Source: Planococcus sp. MB-3u-03 (GTDB taxonomy: Bacteria > Bacillota > Bacilli > Bacillales_A > Planococcaceae). From it: a stretch of 64,000 nucleotides of DNA. The notes beneath the pieces are model-generated. The model saw only the letters and a list, made by a program, of their open reading frames with translations, searched no databases and was not told the DNA's origin. The stretch spans positions 1,097,501-1,161,500 of the forward strand of contig NZ_CP025135.1 of the NCBI RefSeq assembly GCF_002833405.1, written 5' to 3'. The translations under genes were made by a program, and so were the position numbers. Below, one piece after another: positions 35,652 to 45,708 of this stretch (positions are counted from its first letter, which is position 1; each line of letters starts with the position of its first letter).

Positions 35652-38534
35652 TTGAAAAACCAAGAGATACGCATACAAGGTGCGCGTGCCCATAATTTAA
35701 AAAACATCGACGTTACGATCCCCCGCGATAAGCTCGTCGTCATGACCGGTTTATCCGGTTCGGGGAAATCATCCCTGGCGTTCGATACGATCTATGCGGA
35801 AGGCCAGCGCCGCTACGTCGAATCTTTGTCGTCTTATGCACGGCAATTTCTTGGCCAAATGGACAAACCTGACGTCGATTTGATTGAAGGCTTGTCTCCG
35901 GCGATTTCGATCGACCAGAAGACGACAAGCAAAAACCCGAGATCGACCGTAGCGACTGTTACGGAAATCTACGATTATATCCGGCTCATGTACGCACGGA
36001 TCGGCAAGCCGATCTGCCCGAACCATGGCATTGAGATTTCATCGCAGACGGTCGAACAGATGGTCGACCGCTTAGTTGAATATCCGGAACGGACGCGCAT
36101 GCAAGTGCTGGCGCCGCTCGTATCAGGACGCAAAGGCACCCATGTGAAACTGTTGGAAGACGTTAAGAAACAAGGCTATGTACGGGTTCGCGTCAATGGC
36201 GAACTCATCGATTTGGATGACAATATTTCACTCGATAAAAACAAAAAGCATTCCATTGAAGTGGTCATTGACCGCGTCATCATGAAAGACGGAATTGCCC
36301 CGCGCTTGAGCGACTCGCTGGAGTCTGCCTTGCGTCTCGGGGAAGGGCGCGTGCTGGTGGATGTCATGGACGAAGAGGAATTGCTGTTTAGCGAACATCA
36401 TGCTTGCCCGATTTGCGGATTTTCCATCGGCGAATTGGAACCGCGCATGTTTTCCTTCAACTCGCCATTCGGGGCCTGCCCTGAATGCGACGGGCTTGGG
36501 ATGAAACTGGAAGTCGACCCTGAACTGGTCATACCGGATTGGGATGTCAGCCTCGCGGATCATGCCATCGCCCCGTGGCGCCCGACGAGTTCACAATACT
36601 ACCCGCAATTGCTGCAGGCAGTATGCAGCCATTTTGGAATTGAAATGGACGTGCCGATGAAAGAATTGCCTGAAGACCAGGTGAACATCATCCTGCATGG
36701 TTCCGATAATGAAAAAATTCGTTTCCGTTATGAAAATGATTACGGCAAAATCCGCGACAGCCATATTTTCTTCGAAGGCGTGCTCGCGAATGTCGACCGG
36801 CGCTATCGGGAAACCAGTTCCGATTATATTCGGGACATGATGGAGAAATTCATGGGACAGCAGCCATGCCCGACATGTTCAGGCTACCGGTTGAAACCGG
36901 AGTCATTGGCAGTCAAAGTCAATGATCTTCACATCGGGCAAGTTGTTGAATATTCGATTACGGAAGCGCAAGCGTTTTTCGACAGCTTGACGCTTTCGGA
37001 GAAAGACCGCCAGATTGCTACTATGATCCTCCGCGAAATTCAAGAGCGTGTCGGTTTCTTGATCAATGTAGGACTCGATTATCTGACATTGAACCGCGCA
37101 TCGGGCACATTGTCAGGCGGCGAAGCACAGCGCATCCGCCTGGCAACGCAAATCGGATCACGGCTGACAGGCGTTCTTTATATTCTCGATGAACCTTCAA
37201 TCGGCCTTCATCAACGCGATAATGACCGATTGATCAGCACATTGAAAAATATGCGCGATATCGGCAATACACTCATCGTCGTTGAACATGATGAAGATAC
37301 GATGATGGCAGCGGATTACCTGATCGATGTCGGGCCTGGAGCCGGTGTACATGGCGGGGAAATCATCGCAGCCGGGACGCCCGAAAAAGTGATGAAAAAC
37401 AAGAAATCGTTGACCGGCCAGTATTTGAGCGGCAAGAAGTTCATTCCATTGCCAGCTGAACGCAGGCAGCCGAATGAACGGAAGATTTCAATCCGCGGAG
37501 CCTCCGCAAATAACTTGAAAAATGTCGATGTCGACATTCCAATCGGGTTGTTCACGGCGGTCACTGGAGTTTCGGGTTCTGGGAAAAGTACCTTGATCAA
37601 TGAGATCCTCTACAAATCATTGGCCCATAAACTGAACCGTGCGCGGGTCAAGCCAGGCCAGCACAAATCGGTGGAAGGTATCGAAGAACTGGAAAAAGTC
37701 ATCGATATTGACCAGTCACCGATCGGGCGCACACCGCGTTCCAACCCGGCGACCTACACAGGCGTGTTCGATGATATCCGGGATGTTTACGCGACGACCA
37801 ATGAAGCGAAAGTGCGCGGCTATAAAAAAGGACGCTTCAGCTTCAACGTCAAAGGCGGGCGTTGTGAAGCCTGCCGCGGCGACGGCATCATCAAAATCGA
37901 AATGCATTTCCTTCCGGATGTCTACGTGCCGTGTGAAATCTGCCACGGCAAACGCTATAACCGCGAAACGCTGGAAGTGAAATATAAAGATAAAAACATT
38001 GCAGACGTGTTGGAAATGACGGTGGAAGATGCTTATGGATTCTTCGAGAATATCCCGAAAATCAACCGTAAATTGAAAACCATCGTCGATGTCGGGCTCG
38101 GCTATGTGACACTCGGGCAGCCGGCGACTACACTGTCCGGTGGGGAAGCGCAGCGTGTCAAATTGGCTTCAGAGTTGCATAAACGCTCCAATGGCAAGTC
38201 GTTCTATATTCTGGATGAACCGACGACCGGGCTCCACGCCGATGATATTTCACGCTTATTGAAAGTGCTGCAAAGACTAGTGGACAATGGCGATACCGTG
38301 TTGACGATCGAGCACAATCTCGATGTCATCAAAACGGCCGATTACTTGATTGACCTTGGCCCGGAAGGCGGAGACAAAGGCGGCACGATCTTGGCCACTG
38401 GCACGCCGGAAGATATCGCTAAAGTCAAAGGATCTTATACAGGCATGTATTTGAAGCCGATCCTCGAGCGGGACAGTGCACGCATGAAAGAACTTGTCGG
38501 CAAGGCAAGCACTAAGAAAAGAAAAGCAAAGTGA
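35652..38534 (+). CDS. uvrA: Excinuclease ABC subunit UvrA
   Basis: A 960-residue DNA-damage sensor and intact partner of UvrB. It has two ABC ATPase halves: Walker [10 protein letters not shown] (~32) with signature [12 protein letters not shown] (~485), and GVSGSGKST (~638) with [12 protein letters not shown] (~830). There are two zinc modules, CPIC...CPEC (~250-280) and CEAC...CEIC (~735-765), plus a CPTC loop. The start is a TTG at 35652 after AGGATGATAGGAC, close behind uvrB, so the pair is co-transcribed under the LexA box at 33600. The absence of any frameshift over 2.9 kb contrasts sharply with uvrB. Confidence 0.97.
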   Translation: MKNQEIRIQGARAHNLKNIDVTIPRDKLVVMTGLSGSGKSSLAFDTIYAEGQRRYVESLSSYARQFLGQMDKPDVDLIEGLSPAISIDQKTTSKNPRSTVATVTEIYDYIRLMYARIGKPICPNHGIEISSQTVEQMVDRLVEYPERTRMQVLAPLVSGRKGTHVKLLEDVKKQGYVRVRVNGELIDLDDNISLDKNKKHSIEVVIDRVIMKDGIAPRLSDSLESALRLGEGRVLVDVMDEEELLFSEHHACPICGFSIGELEPRMFSFNSPFGACPECDGLGMKLEVDPELVIPDWDVSLADHAIAPWRPTSSQYYPQLLQAVCSHFGIEMDVPMKELPEDQVNIILHGSDNEKIRFRYENDYGKIRDSHIFFEGVLANVDRRYRETSSDYIRDMMEKFMGQQPCPTCSGYRLKPESLAVKVNDLHIGQVVEYSITEAQAFFDSLTLSEKDRQIATMILREIQERVGFLINVGLDYLTLNRASGTLSGGEAQRIRLATQIGSRLTGVLYILDEPSIGLHQRDNDRLISTLKNMRDIGNTLIVVEHDEDTMMAADYLIDVGPGAGVHGGEIIAAGTPEKVMKNKKSLTGQYLSGKKFIPLPAERRQPNERKISIRGASANNLKNVDVDIPIGLFTAVTGVSGSGKSTLINEILYKSLAHKLNRARVKPGQHKSVEGIEELEKVIDIDQSPIGRTPRSNPATYTGVFDDIRDVYATTNEAKVRGYKKGRFSFNVKGGRCEACRGDGIIKIEMHFLPDVYVPCEICHGKRYNRETLEVKYKDKNIADVLEMTVEDAYGFFENIPKINRKLKTIVDVGLGYVTLGQPATTLSGGEAQRVKLASELHKRSNGKSFYILDEPTTGLHADDISRLLKVLQRLVDNGDTVLTIEHNLDVIKTADYLIDLGPEGGDKGGTILATGTPEDIAKVKGSYTGMYLKPILERDSARMKELVGKASTKKRKAK

Positions 38535-38617
38535 AACTTTCCTTCAGTCCAAACGTATCATTAAAGTAGAACAGGAATTTCTGCGAAGGCAGAAATCCGA
38601 AGAGGAGGCCAAACGAT

Positions 38618-39781
38618 ATGCAAAGTGAAAAAGAACGCATTTTGGACATGGTTGAAAATGGTACCATCTCGGCACGCGAAGCGGTTGAGCTATTGAAAGC
38701 GGTCGATGGCGGGGAAACGAGCAATTCTTCCAAAGATTATGGCCGTGAAACTTACCGCAATTCACGCGGGAAACGCGGATTCTTCCGTCCTGAAGACATG
38801 TTCAAAAAGTTCTCGAAAGACTTTTCGAAGGATTTTTCCAAGAACATGTCCAAGGATTTCAATCAACTTGGAGACCGGATGATGCATTTCATGCAGACGT
38901 CCGCCGATAAGCTGAAAACAATGGAATTCGATTCGCCATTCGGTGAAGCCGTACGTTTTGAACATACTTTTACGGAAGAAAGTGCGGAACTCCACACGAT
39001 CATTGCCGATATCGCTAACGGGCAATTGGAAGTATTTCCTTCACAGGACGGTTCGATCCGGGCAGAATGCAGCGTCAAGGCATTCCGCGCAGAATCTCCG
39101 GAGCAGGCAAAACAGGATTTTCTGGAAAAATTCGTATTCATTGCGGATGACCGCAAATTACGCATCATCAGTGACCTGAAAACGACGCAAGTGAATATCG
39201 TCTTGTACGTGCCGGCAGCGGCATTCGAACAAATCGTCGTCCGTCTGTTCAATGGCGGCTTCACGATGAAGCGTCTCGATTCGGCCTTGATCAAAGTCAA
39301 AACTGCAAACGGCAAGATTGACTTGAAGACGATCCAATTTGAAGAAGCCGAGCTTGAAACGGCTAACGGCCCAATCCAGATGATGGAAGTAAAAGGCCGT
39401 GAAGTTGAAGCGGAAACTTTGAACGGACGCATTTATGTCGATGGGGATATCGAAGACATCGATGCGAAGTCCTTGAATGGCAATGTCGTTGCGACGACAC
39501 GCAGCAAAGAGGCGAAAAAGCTCGAAGCGAAAACCCTGGCAGGCAATGTGGAGATTTACATCCCTCAGCATTTGGCGCTACGAGGGGAAGTATCTTCGAA
39601 TCTTGGACGTATGGACGTCATGTTGTCGGACATCAACAGCAGCCACGAACAAGGCCAGTTCATGCAGAAGAAAATGCATTTCACGAAAACAGGGGATGTT
39701 GGGTCTGCAGGCGGGCCATTGCTCGTCTACGGTGAAACCAAAACCGGTTCTATCCTCGTGCGTTATTTGACAATCGACTGA
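38618..39781 (+). CDS. yvlB: DUF4097 beta-strand-repeat protein YvlB (LiaX-like)
   Basis: A 387-residue protein. The N-terminus KERILDMVENGTISAREAVELLKAVDGG is the short helical SHOCT-like module of YvlB/LiaX proteins. A Lys/Phe-rich linker with repeated FSKDFSK units follows (~62-80). The C-terminal ~230 residues form a DUF4097 beta-solenoid with regular TANGKIDLKT, TANGPIQMME, TLNGRIYVDG, SLNGNVVATT and TLAGNVEIYI turns. YvlB belongs to envelope-stress circuits in some Firmicutes. It sits after uvrA as in related genomes. GAGGAGG precedes the ATG. Confidence 0.87.
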   Translation: MQSEKERILDMVENGTISAREAVELLKAVDGGETSNSSKDYGRETYRNSRGKRGFFRPEDMFKKFSKDFSKDFSKNMSKDFNQLGDRMMHFMQTSADKLKTMEFDSPFGEAVRFEHTFTEESAELHTIIADIANGQLEVFPSQDGSIRAECSVKAFRAESPEQAKQDFLEKFVFIADDRKLRIISDLKTTQVNIVLYVPAAAFEQIVVRLFNGGFTMKRLDSALIKVKTANGKIDLKTIQFEEAELETANGPIQMMEVKGREVEAETLNGRIYVDGDIEDIDAKSLNGNVVATTRSKEAKKLEAKTLAGNVEIYIPQHLALRGEVSSNLGRMDVMLSDINSSHEQGQFMQKKMHFTKTGDVGSAGGPLLVYGETKTGSILVRYLTID

Positions 39782-39787
39782 ACAACA

Positions 39788-39830
39788 TAAAAAAAGCCCA
39801 GTGGAGAATTTTCTCCACTGGGCTTTTTGC
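39788..39830. terminator. Bidirectional terminator, yvlB / amidase
   Basis: Perfect stem AAAAAGCCCAGTGGAGAA with its complement and a TT loop centre, As left and Ts right; it shares the GGAGAA/TTCTCC core. Confidence 0.95.
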
Positions 39831-39831
39831 G

Positions 39832-40374
39832 TTATAGTTCCATGCAGGTGATGGCGAAGCTGATGGCGCGTGCGCAGCGCTTGCGGTATTCGTCGGATTG
39901 TAGCAAAGCCGCTTCATGTTTGTGGGTCATAAATCCACATTCGACAAGGACCGCAGGCATGATGGTATCCCGCAGCATGGCGAAATCCGCTGTTTTCAAA
40001 CCGCGGTCTTTCCGCTGTGTCGACAAGATCAGCGAATCCTGGAGCAGCTGGCCCAATTTGCGCGTACGGGCAGGAGCTGTCGAATAAATGAAGCTTTCGA
40101 TGCCTTGTGCGGGGCTATAGCTATTTCCTGCTGCATTCGCATGGATTGACACCAATAGTTCTGCGCCGGACCGGTTGGCAAAATTCGTCCTTTCTTTCAA
40201 GGGCACATCGCGGTCTTGCTGATGGCTGAACAACACCGTGTAACCGTCTGCCGCCAAGCGCTTTTTCACTTCTTCAGCGACAGCGTTGTTGAAATGGAAT
40301 TCGCGCATCCTGCCGTCGGGTGTCCGTTTGCCGATCGTCCCCGGCCCGTGTCCTGCATCAATGATAATCTTCAT
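39832..40374 (-). CDS. N-acetylmuramoyl-L-alanine amidase (Amidase_3)
   Basis: A 180-residue zinc amidase catalytic domain alone. Metal and catalytic residues: IIDAGHGP (His ~8), MREFHFNN (Glu ~24), LLVSIHANA (His ~79) and VLVECGFMTH (Glu ~142). It has no signal peptide and no SH3 or SPOR binding domain, as in mother-cell lytic enzymes of the CwlC type or cytoplasmic amidases of Bacillales. AAGGGGGAATGTTAA precedes the ATG. It would cut the bond between MurNAc and L-Ala of the stem peptide. It is divergent from hprK. Confidence 0.92.
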   Translation of the reverse strand: MKIIIDAGHGPGTIGKRTPDGRMREFHFNNAVAEEVKKRLAADGYTVLFSHQQDRDVPLKERTNFANRSGAELLVSIHANAAGNSYSPAQGIESFIYSTAPARTRKLGQLLQDSLILSTQRKDRGLKTADFAMLRDTIMPAVLVECGFMTHKHEAALLQSDEYRKRCARAISFAITCMEL

Positions 40375-40537
40375 TTAACATTCCCCCTTCATTCCTTATA
40401 TAGAAGGAAAGGGCGAGAAAGGGGACGAAATTCTTCAATTTCTTTTTTTCCATGTTAAAATAAAAACAAACCGACCGCAAAACGAAGGAATTATTTGGAA
40501 GATCTAATTTGCGCAGCCGGGGGAATGAGGGAAAACT

Positions 40538-41464
40538 ATGGGACAAGTAACAGTGAAACAAGTAATGGAGATGTTCGGCTTGAAACTGATCAGCGGACAA
40601 GAAGGCATCGGGCGCCATATTGCCATCAGTGATATTTCAAGACCGGGACTGGAAATGGCAGGCTATTTCACCCATTATCCAGCGAATCGCATGCAATTGC
40701 TCGGAAAAACGGAACTGTCGTTTTTCGCCATGCTAAAACCGGAAGAACGGCTAGACCGGATGATGAAATTGTGTGCGGAGGATACGCCCGCCATCATCGT
40801 CTCCCATGGCGTCGATGTGCCGGAGGAATTGGTCATCGCCTCTTCTGAAAAACATGTGCCGGTGCTCGGAACGAACATGACGACCACCCGGTTCTCCAGT
40901 TTGCTGACGAATTTTCTGGAAAGCCGGCTGGCTCCGACGACTGCCGTACACGGTGTGTTGGTCGATATTTATGGCATCGGTGTGCTCATTACCGGAAAAA
41001 GCGGAGTCGGGAAAAGTGAAACTGCTTTGGAACTCGTCAAGAAAGGCCATCGCCTCGTAGCGGATGATTGCGTGGAGATCCGCCAAGAAGGCGAAAGCAC
41101 GCTTGTTGGTCATCCACCGAAGCTGATCGAATATCTGCTCGAGATTCGCGGTGTCGGCATCATCGACATTATGACTTTATTCGGAGCGAGTGCCGTACGT
41201 AACTTTAAGCGTATTTCACTTGTCATTGATCTCGAGATTTGGGATCAAGATAAAACTTACGATCGTCTCGGCCTTGAGGAAGAGACGATGAAAATCATCG
41301 ATACGGATGTGACGAAACTGACGATTCCTGTACGTCCAGGACGTAACCTTTCTGTCATTATCGAAGTAGCCGCGATGAATTACCGCCTGAAACGGATGGG
41401 GGTCAACGCTGCTGAGGAATTCTCCAAGCGGCTTGATGATGTCATCTCGCAAGATACAAATTAA
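40538..41464 (+). CDS. hprK: HPr kinase/phosphorylase HprK
   Basis: A 308-residue bifunctional enzyme that phosphorylates Ser46 of HPr and of Crh when glycolytic intermediates are high and reverses this with phosphate. The N-terminal domain (~1-130) is followed by the catalytic P-loop GKSGVGKSE (~153), with catalytic [11 protein letters not shown] (~170) and the HprK signature [10 protein letters not shown] (~201). Both the kinase here and its substrate Crh (57128) lie in the window. It is the first gene of hprK-lgt-yvoD-ppaX-yvoF, the same order as in B. subtilis. Confidence 0.97.
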   Translation: MGQVTVKQVMEMFGLKLISGQEGIGRHIAISDISRPGLEMAGYFTHYPANRMQLLGKTELSFFAMLKPEERLDRMMKLCAEDTPAIIVSHGVDVPEELVIASSEKHVPVLGTNMTTTRFSSLLTNFLESRLAPTTAVHGVLVDIYGIGVLITGKSGVGKSETALELVKKGHRLVADDCVEIRQEGESTLVGHPPKLIEYLLEIRGVGIIDIMTLFGASAVRNFKRISLVIDLEIWDQDKTYDRLGLEEETMKIIDTDVTKLTIPVRPGRNLSVIIEVAAMNYRLKRMGVNAAEEFSKRLDDVISQDTN

Positions 41465-41485
41465 GCGAATGGGAAGGTGCATTAT

Positions 41486-42298
41486 ATGTATTCAGTTTTA
41501 GCAGCGATCGATCCGGTGGCGTTTTCACTCGGGCCGATCGACGTCCGGTGGTATGGCGTCATCATTGCGACCGGGATCGTCATTGCGTTTCTCGTCGGCC
41601 AGAAAGAAATGGTCAAGCGCGGCTTGCATCCGGATTATCTGACCGATCTATTGATCTGGGCTGTGCCGCTCGCCATTGTTGGCGCTCGCATTTATTATGT
41701 GATGTTCGAATGGGAAAATTATAAAGACCAGCCTGGCCAAATCATCGCCATCTGGAATGGCGGGATTGCAATACATGGGGCGCTGATTGCTTCGGTCATC
41801 GTCGCCTATATATTCACGAAACGCCGCAATACGCCGTTTTTGAAAGTGGCGGATATATTGGCGCCAAGTATTTTGATCGGCCAGGCCATCGGGCGGTGGG
41901 GCAATTTCATCAACCAGGAAGCGCACGGCGGAGAAGTATCGCGCCAGTTTCTTGAGAATCTATTCATCCCCGATTGGATCATCAATCATATGTACATAGA
42001 TGGTGCTTACTACCACCCGACCTTTCTCTATGAATCGATGTGGAGCTTGGTGGGGATCATTATTTTACTGCTGCTGCGCAAAGTCAATTTGGTGCGCGGG
42101 GAAATGTTCTTCTTCTATATGATCTGGTATTCAGTCGGCCGTTTCTTCATTGAAGAAATGCGCACCGACAGCCTGTACGTCATCGGCGAATTGCGCGCTG
42201 CACAGCTTGTGTCGGTCGTGGCGATAGTCATCGGGCTTGCATTCATCATCTACCGGCGCGTAGCCATCAAAAACCCGCCGCGCTATTTGGATAAATAA
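41486..42298 (+). CDS. lgt: Prolipoprotein diacylglyceryl transferase Lgt
   Basis: About 270 residues, seven membrane helices. Lgt transfers diacylglycerol from phosphatidylglycerol to the lipobox cysteine, so it serves PrsA and the YtkA-like lipoprotein in this window. The signature GRWGNFINQEAHGG (~136-149) and catalytic IHGA (~97) are present, and the late MFFFYMIWYSVGRFFIEEMRTD is conserved. The ATG at 41486 is chosen with AAGG nine bases upstream; an in-frame GTG at 41477 is possible. Confidence 0.95.
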   Translation: MYSVLAAIDPVAFSLGPIDVRWYGVIIATGIVIAFLVGQKEMVKRGLHPDYLTDLLIWAVPLAIVGARIYYVMFEWENYKDQPGQIIAIWNGGIAIHGALIASVIVAYIFTKRRNTPFLKVADILAPSILIGQAIGRWGNFINQEAHGGEVSRQFLENLFIPDWIINHMYIDGAYYHPTFLYESMWSLVGIIILLLLRKVNLVRGEMFFFYMIWYSVGRFFIEEMRTDSLYVIGELRAAQLVSVVAIVIGLAFIIYRRVAIKNPPRYLDK

Positions 42299-42317
42299 CT
42301 AGGAAAGAAGAGATTGA

Positions 42318-43253
42318 ATGTCGACAGTGAAAAATGGCTTGAAAGCCGGATTAAAGACTACGTGGTCACTCGGGAAAATCATTTTCCCGATTACTTTGCT
42401 CATCACCATGCTGCAATTCACACCGGTATTGCCATTTATCATCGATTTAATCGCACCGGTCATGGGGATATTCGGCTTGAGCGGCGAAGCGGCCGTTCCG
42501 CTTGTGCTCGGCAACGCGCTTAATCTGTATGCCGGAATCGCCGGAATTTTATCGCTTGAACTGACCGTTAAAGAAGTATTCATCCTGGCGGTCATGTTAT
42601 CGTTTTCCCATAACATCTTTATCGAAACCGGCGTCGCCTTGAAAGTCGGCGTCCGTTTATGGGTCGTCTTAGTGGTGCGTTTCGGGCTTGCGGCTTTGTC
42701 CGGCATCTTGATTAACCTGTTCTGGTCAGGCGGCGGGGAAATTGCGCAATACGGTTTTGCGCCTGAAGTCGCCGCTGCTCCGGAAACCTGGTTGGGCATC
42801 TTCTTGCTGGGCTTGGAAAAAGCGAGTTTCGGCGTGCTTCAGCTGGCGATGATCGTCATCCCGCTCATGCTGATGATCCAAATATTGAAAGATCGCCATT
42901 ATTTGCAGAAAATCTCGAATATGATGGGGCCGCTCACACGGCTGATCGGCGTCGAGAAAAATACCTCATTGACGCTCGCCTCCGGATTGATTTTCGGTTT
43001 GGCAATGGGAGCGGGCGTGATGATCCAAGCGGTTCAGGAAGACGGCGTCAGCCGCAAAGATGCGACACTCGCCTTTATCTTCCTGGTGGCATGTCACGCG
43101 ATCGTCGAGGATACTTTGATTTTCATCCCTCTCGGCATCCCGATTTGGCCGCTGCTGCTGATTCGGGTCATCACCGCCCTCGCTTTGACGATATTCATCT
43201 CTTATCTGTGGCGGCGGGCTGAAGACAATCGGAAGGAAGTGGTCTCTACATGA
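42318..43253 (+). CDS. yvoD: Nucleoside-recognition (Gate) domain membrane protein YvoD
   Basis: A 311-residue membrane protein with about eight helices in two similar halves, each a nucleoside-recognition/Gate domain (LGKIIFPITLLITMLQ...; FGVLQLAMIVIPLMLMI...). It is the third gene of the hprK operon in B. subtilis too. The function is unknown; related domains occur in SpoIIIA-type and FeoB-like membrane proteins. GGAAAGAAGAG precedes the ATG, and its stop overlaps ppaX by ATGA. Confidence 0.88.
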   Translation: MSTVKNGLKAGLKTTWSLGKIIFPITLLITMLQFTPVLPFIIDLIAPVMGIFGLSGEAAVPLVLGNALNLYAGIAGILSLELTVKEVFILAVMLSFSHNIFIETGVALKVGVRLWVVLVVRFGLAALSGILINLFWSGGGEIAQYGFAPEVAAAPETWLGIFLLGLEKASFGVLQLAMIVIPLMLMIQILKDRHYLQKISNMMGPLTRLIGVEKNTSLTLASGLIFGLAMGAGVMIQAVQEDGVSRKDATLAFIFLVACHAIVEDTLIFIPLGIPIWPLLLIRVITALALTIFISYLWRRAEDNRKEVVST

Positions 43254-43901
43254 ATAAGGATATAACGACTTTATTATTTGATTTTGACGGAACCTTGCTC
43301 GATACGAATGAATTGATCATCCAGACATTCCTATCGGTGCTCGGCGAACATTTTCCCGGCGAATACGGCCGGGAAGATGTCTTGCATTTTATCGGGCCAT
43401 CATTGGAACAAACTTTTACTGAAATCGCTCCAGGCAAAGTCAGCGAACTGAGCGATCAATACCGCCGTTTGAACCGGACGCTCCACGATGAATTGGTCTC
43501 TGAATACGACGGGGTTGCGGAAACTTTGCGGACTTTGAAATCCAGAGGCTTGAAAATGGCGATCGTTTCCACTAAACGAGAAGAAACGATCTTGCACGGC
43601 TTGAAGTTGATGGGGGTACATGATGTGTTCGATGCCTTGGTAGCATTGGATCATGTGCAGAATCCAAAACCTCATCCCGAGCCGCTCGAGTTGGCCCTGC
43701 GCTTATTGGAAGCGGATCAGCACGAAGCCTTGATGATCGGCGATAACTCACATGACATCGAAGGCGGAAAAATGCCGGTGTCCGGACAGCGGGTGTTGCT
43801 TTGACTGCCAAAGGAGAAGAGTTTTAGCGAGCTTTGAACCGGATTTCATGCTGCAGCATATTTCCGATCTCCTGGAATTGACGAAAGCGGGCGTAAAATG
43901 A
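43250..43901 (+). pseudogene. ppaX: Pyrophosphatase PpaX, two frameshifts
   Basis: A HAD-superfamily enzyme of about 216 residues that hydrolyses the pyrophosphate made when HprK dephosphorylates P-Ser-HPr, hence its place in the hprK operon. Motif I is LLFDFDGTLLDT, motif II IVSTKRE, and motif III/IV KPHPEP...LMIGDNSHDIEGG. The frame breaks just after motif IV near 43773 (lost A in GGAAAAATG) and again near 43825 (lost T in GAGTTTTAG). Repair gives [37 protein letters not shown] and the TGA at 43901, which overlaps the yvoF start. Confidence 0.86.
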
Positions 43902-44408
43902 GACGCACCGAGCGATATCCTGTCCAAGGGGCGAATTCGCTTTGGCATATCTACAAAACTGTGCCGTTCTGGAAAGTCGCGAAAACTTTCTGGTCATCCA
44001 GACCGCGCTACACGCCGTTCTTGCCGATGAAAACTGGCTGTATCGCCAATTTCTTGGCATGCAGATCGGCAAGGAAACGTCGTTTGCGCTGATGGTCATG
44101 CCCGATGTCATGTTTCCGGAACGCATACAGGTCGGTGATAATACCGTCATCGGCTATAATACGACCATTCTTGCACATGAATACTTGATTGAAGAATACC
44201 GGCTCGGCGACGTCTTGATCGGCGACCGTGTCATGATCGGAGCAAACAGTACGATTTTGCCCGGCATCAAGATTGGGGATGGCGCCATCGTCTCCGCTGC
44301 CACGCTCGTCCATAAAGATGTACCGGCTGGGGCTTTTGTCGGCGGCAATCCGATGAAAATCATCTATACAGCCGAAGAAATGGCCGATCGACAAAAGCAA
44401 AATCCTGA
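43898..44408 (+). pseudogene. yvoF: LbH acyltransferase YvoF, frame broken
   Basis: A left-handed beta-helix acetyltransferase-type protein of about 170 residues. It starts MRRTERYPVQGANSLWHIYKTVPFWKV at 43898, overlapping ppaX. Hexapeptide repeats follow: IQVGDNTVIGYNT, YRLGDVLIGDRVMIGANSTILPGIKIGDGAIVSAATLV and GAFVGGNPMK. The frame slips near 43985 (AAAA) and probably again at 44011 and 44033, where the family sequence ARYTPFLPMKNWLYR is seen only by joining frames. A further lost A near 44393 would place TGA at 44406, just before the terminator; as written the frame runs to 44472. The substrate is unknown. Confidence 0.82.
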
Positions 44409-44433
44409 AAGCTCAGCGCTTTCAGGATTTTTG
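44401..44433 (+). terminator. Terminator of the hprK-yvoF operon
   Basis: Perfect 12-bp stem AATCCTGAAAGC / GCTTTCAGGATT, TCAGC loop, TTTT. It overlaps the probable yvoF stop. Confidence 0.92.
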
Positions 44434-44445
44434 TATCCTCCTTGC

Positions 44446-44475
44446 TTGACGGGCCAAAGCGGCTTGCGCTAAAAT
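44446..44475 (+). promoter_or_regulatory. his operon promoter
   Basis: TTGACG (44446-44451), 18-base spacer, TAAAAT (44470-44475). A start near 44482 would fall at the left arm of the palindrome. Confidence 0.65.
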
Positions 44476-44481
44476 AAGAAT

Positions 44482-44517
44482 CACTTTAACGATTCATCAC
44501 TCTAGTGAACTAAAGTG
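44482..44517. promoter_or_regulatory. Palindromic operator or leader hairpin of the his operon
   Basis: Outer arms CACTTTA (44482-44488) / TAAAGTG (44511-44517) enclose an inner palindrome TCACT-CT-AGTGA (44497-44508). It sits at +1 to +36 of the predicted transcript. The half CTAGTGAACTAA recalls TrpR-family operators, and a TrpR-like protein (YerC/HisR) represses his genes in B. subtilis, but the assignment is inference. No T-box is visible. Confidence 0.55.
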
Positions 44518-44546
44518 AAATAACCGATAATAGGAAGTGTTCAACG

Positions 44547-45708
44547 ATGACCATCGAAATGTTTGAAAACCATTAGGCATGCGTGACGATTTTCCTTTAA
44601 TTGCAAAGCAAAAGCAGATTTGAGAAAACAAGGCACTCAATTGATCGAGCGGGCAGGGTATGAACTGCTGCAAACGCCGACTTTGGAATACTACGAAACG
44701 ATTGGGAAGATCTCCGCGATTTCAGATGACGCGTTATTCAAGCTGCTCGACAGCCAAGGTAAGACGCTCGTCTTGCGGCCGGATATGACATCCCCGATCG
44801 CACGGGTTGCGGCATCGAAATTATTGCGCGAGAAAATGCCGATCCGACTCGGCTATTATTCCAATGTATTCCGTGCGCAAAAGCGCGAAGGCGGACGCCC
44901 TGCAGAATTCGAGCAGATGGGCGTCGAGTTGATTGGCGATGATTCCCTTTATGCGGATGCGGAAGTGATCAGCTTGGCTTGGGACATTCTGAAGGAATTG
45001 GGCGTTGGTTCTGCACGCACCGTCATCGGCCACACAAGGCTGCTTGAACTGATATTGGCAGATTTCGGGTTGGATGCGGAACAAAGCGGCAAAGTGCGTG
45101 AACTGTTTGTCGCGAAGAACGGTGTAGGGGTCGAACAATTGGCAAAAGAGCTGCCGATCCCTGAAGGTAAACTGTCATCGTTCCTGAAATTGATGCAGGC
45201 AACAACAGTAGCTGATTGGAAACAGTGGATCAACGAAGAAAACGAAGAACAACGCGAGCTTTACCGCGACATGGAGCGCCTTGAACAATTGCTTGGACGC
45301 AATGGACTCGGGGATGCAGTCACTTTCGATATTTCCTTCAGCAGCCACATGACCTATTACACTGGATTGGTGTTCGAGTTCTACGGAGCCGGCAGTGGAT
45401 TTCCACTCGGCAGCGGCGGGCGTTATGACGGCTTGATGGAGCAGTTCGGCTTGCAGGTCGGCGCGACCGGATTCGGGTTGCGTGTCGACCGTTTGCTGGA
45501 ATCGGTGACACCTGAAAAAGCGGAGCAACCGCACACATTGATCTTATTCGATGAACAAAACGAGCAATAGGCATTCGATAAAGCACAACAACTAAGAAAT
45601 TCAGGAAAACGAGTGACCTTGCAATATGCACCGGCCGTTAAAGCGCTGGAGCCATTCACTGCCTTGTTCACCGAAGTCATCAGAGGGGAGGAGCTGCACA
45701 ATGGATGA
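44547..45708 (+). pseudogene. hisZ: ATP phosphoribosyltransferase regulatory subunit HisZ, frameshifts plus in-frame TAG
   Basis: A histidyl-tRNA-synthetase-like protein (~387 residues) that pairs with short-form HisG. The start is the ATG at 44547 with AGGAAG upstream. Early frame slips at about 44564 (GAAAACC) and 44607 (CAAAAGC) are repaired by one A each, giving MTIEMFEKPLGMRDDFPLIAKQKADLRKQG. Class II synthetase-like motifs YYETIGKIS, VLRPDMTSPIARVA and FPLGSGGRYDGL follow. A TAG at 45568 stops the frame, yet the same frame continues with plausible HisZ tail ([21 protein letters not shown]...) to a TGA at 45708 overlapping hisG. Confidence 0.85.

Noticed and set aside
44011-44040. Reading yvoF with only one indel
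   Set aside because: One lost base restores an open frame, but the resulting ALHAVLADENW segment differs from the family sequence ARYTPFLPMKNW, which is seen exactly in the alternative frame; extra indels are the better explanation, though not proven.
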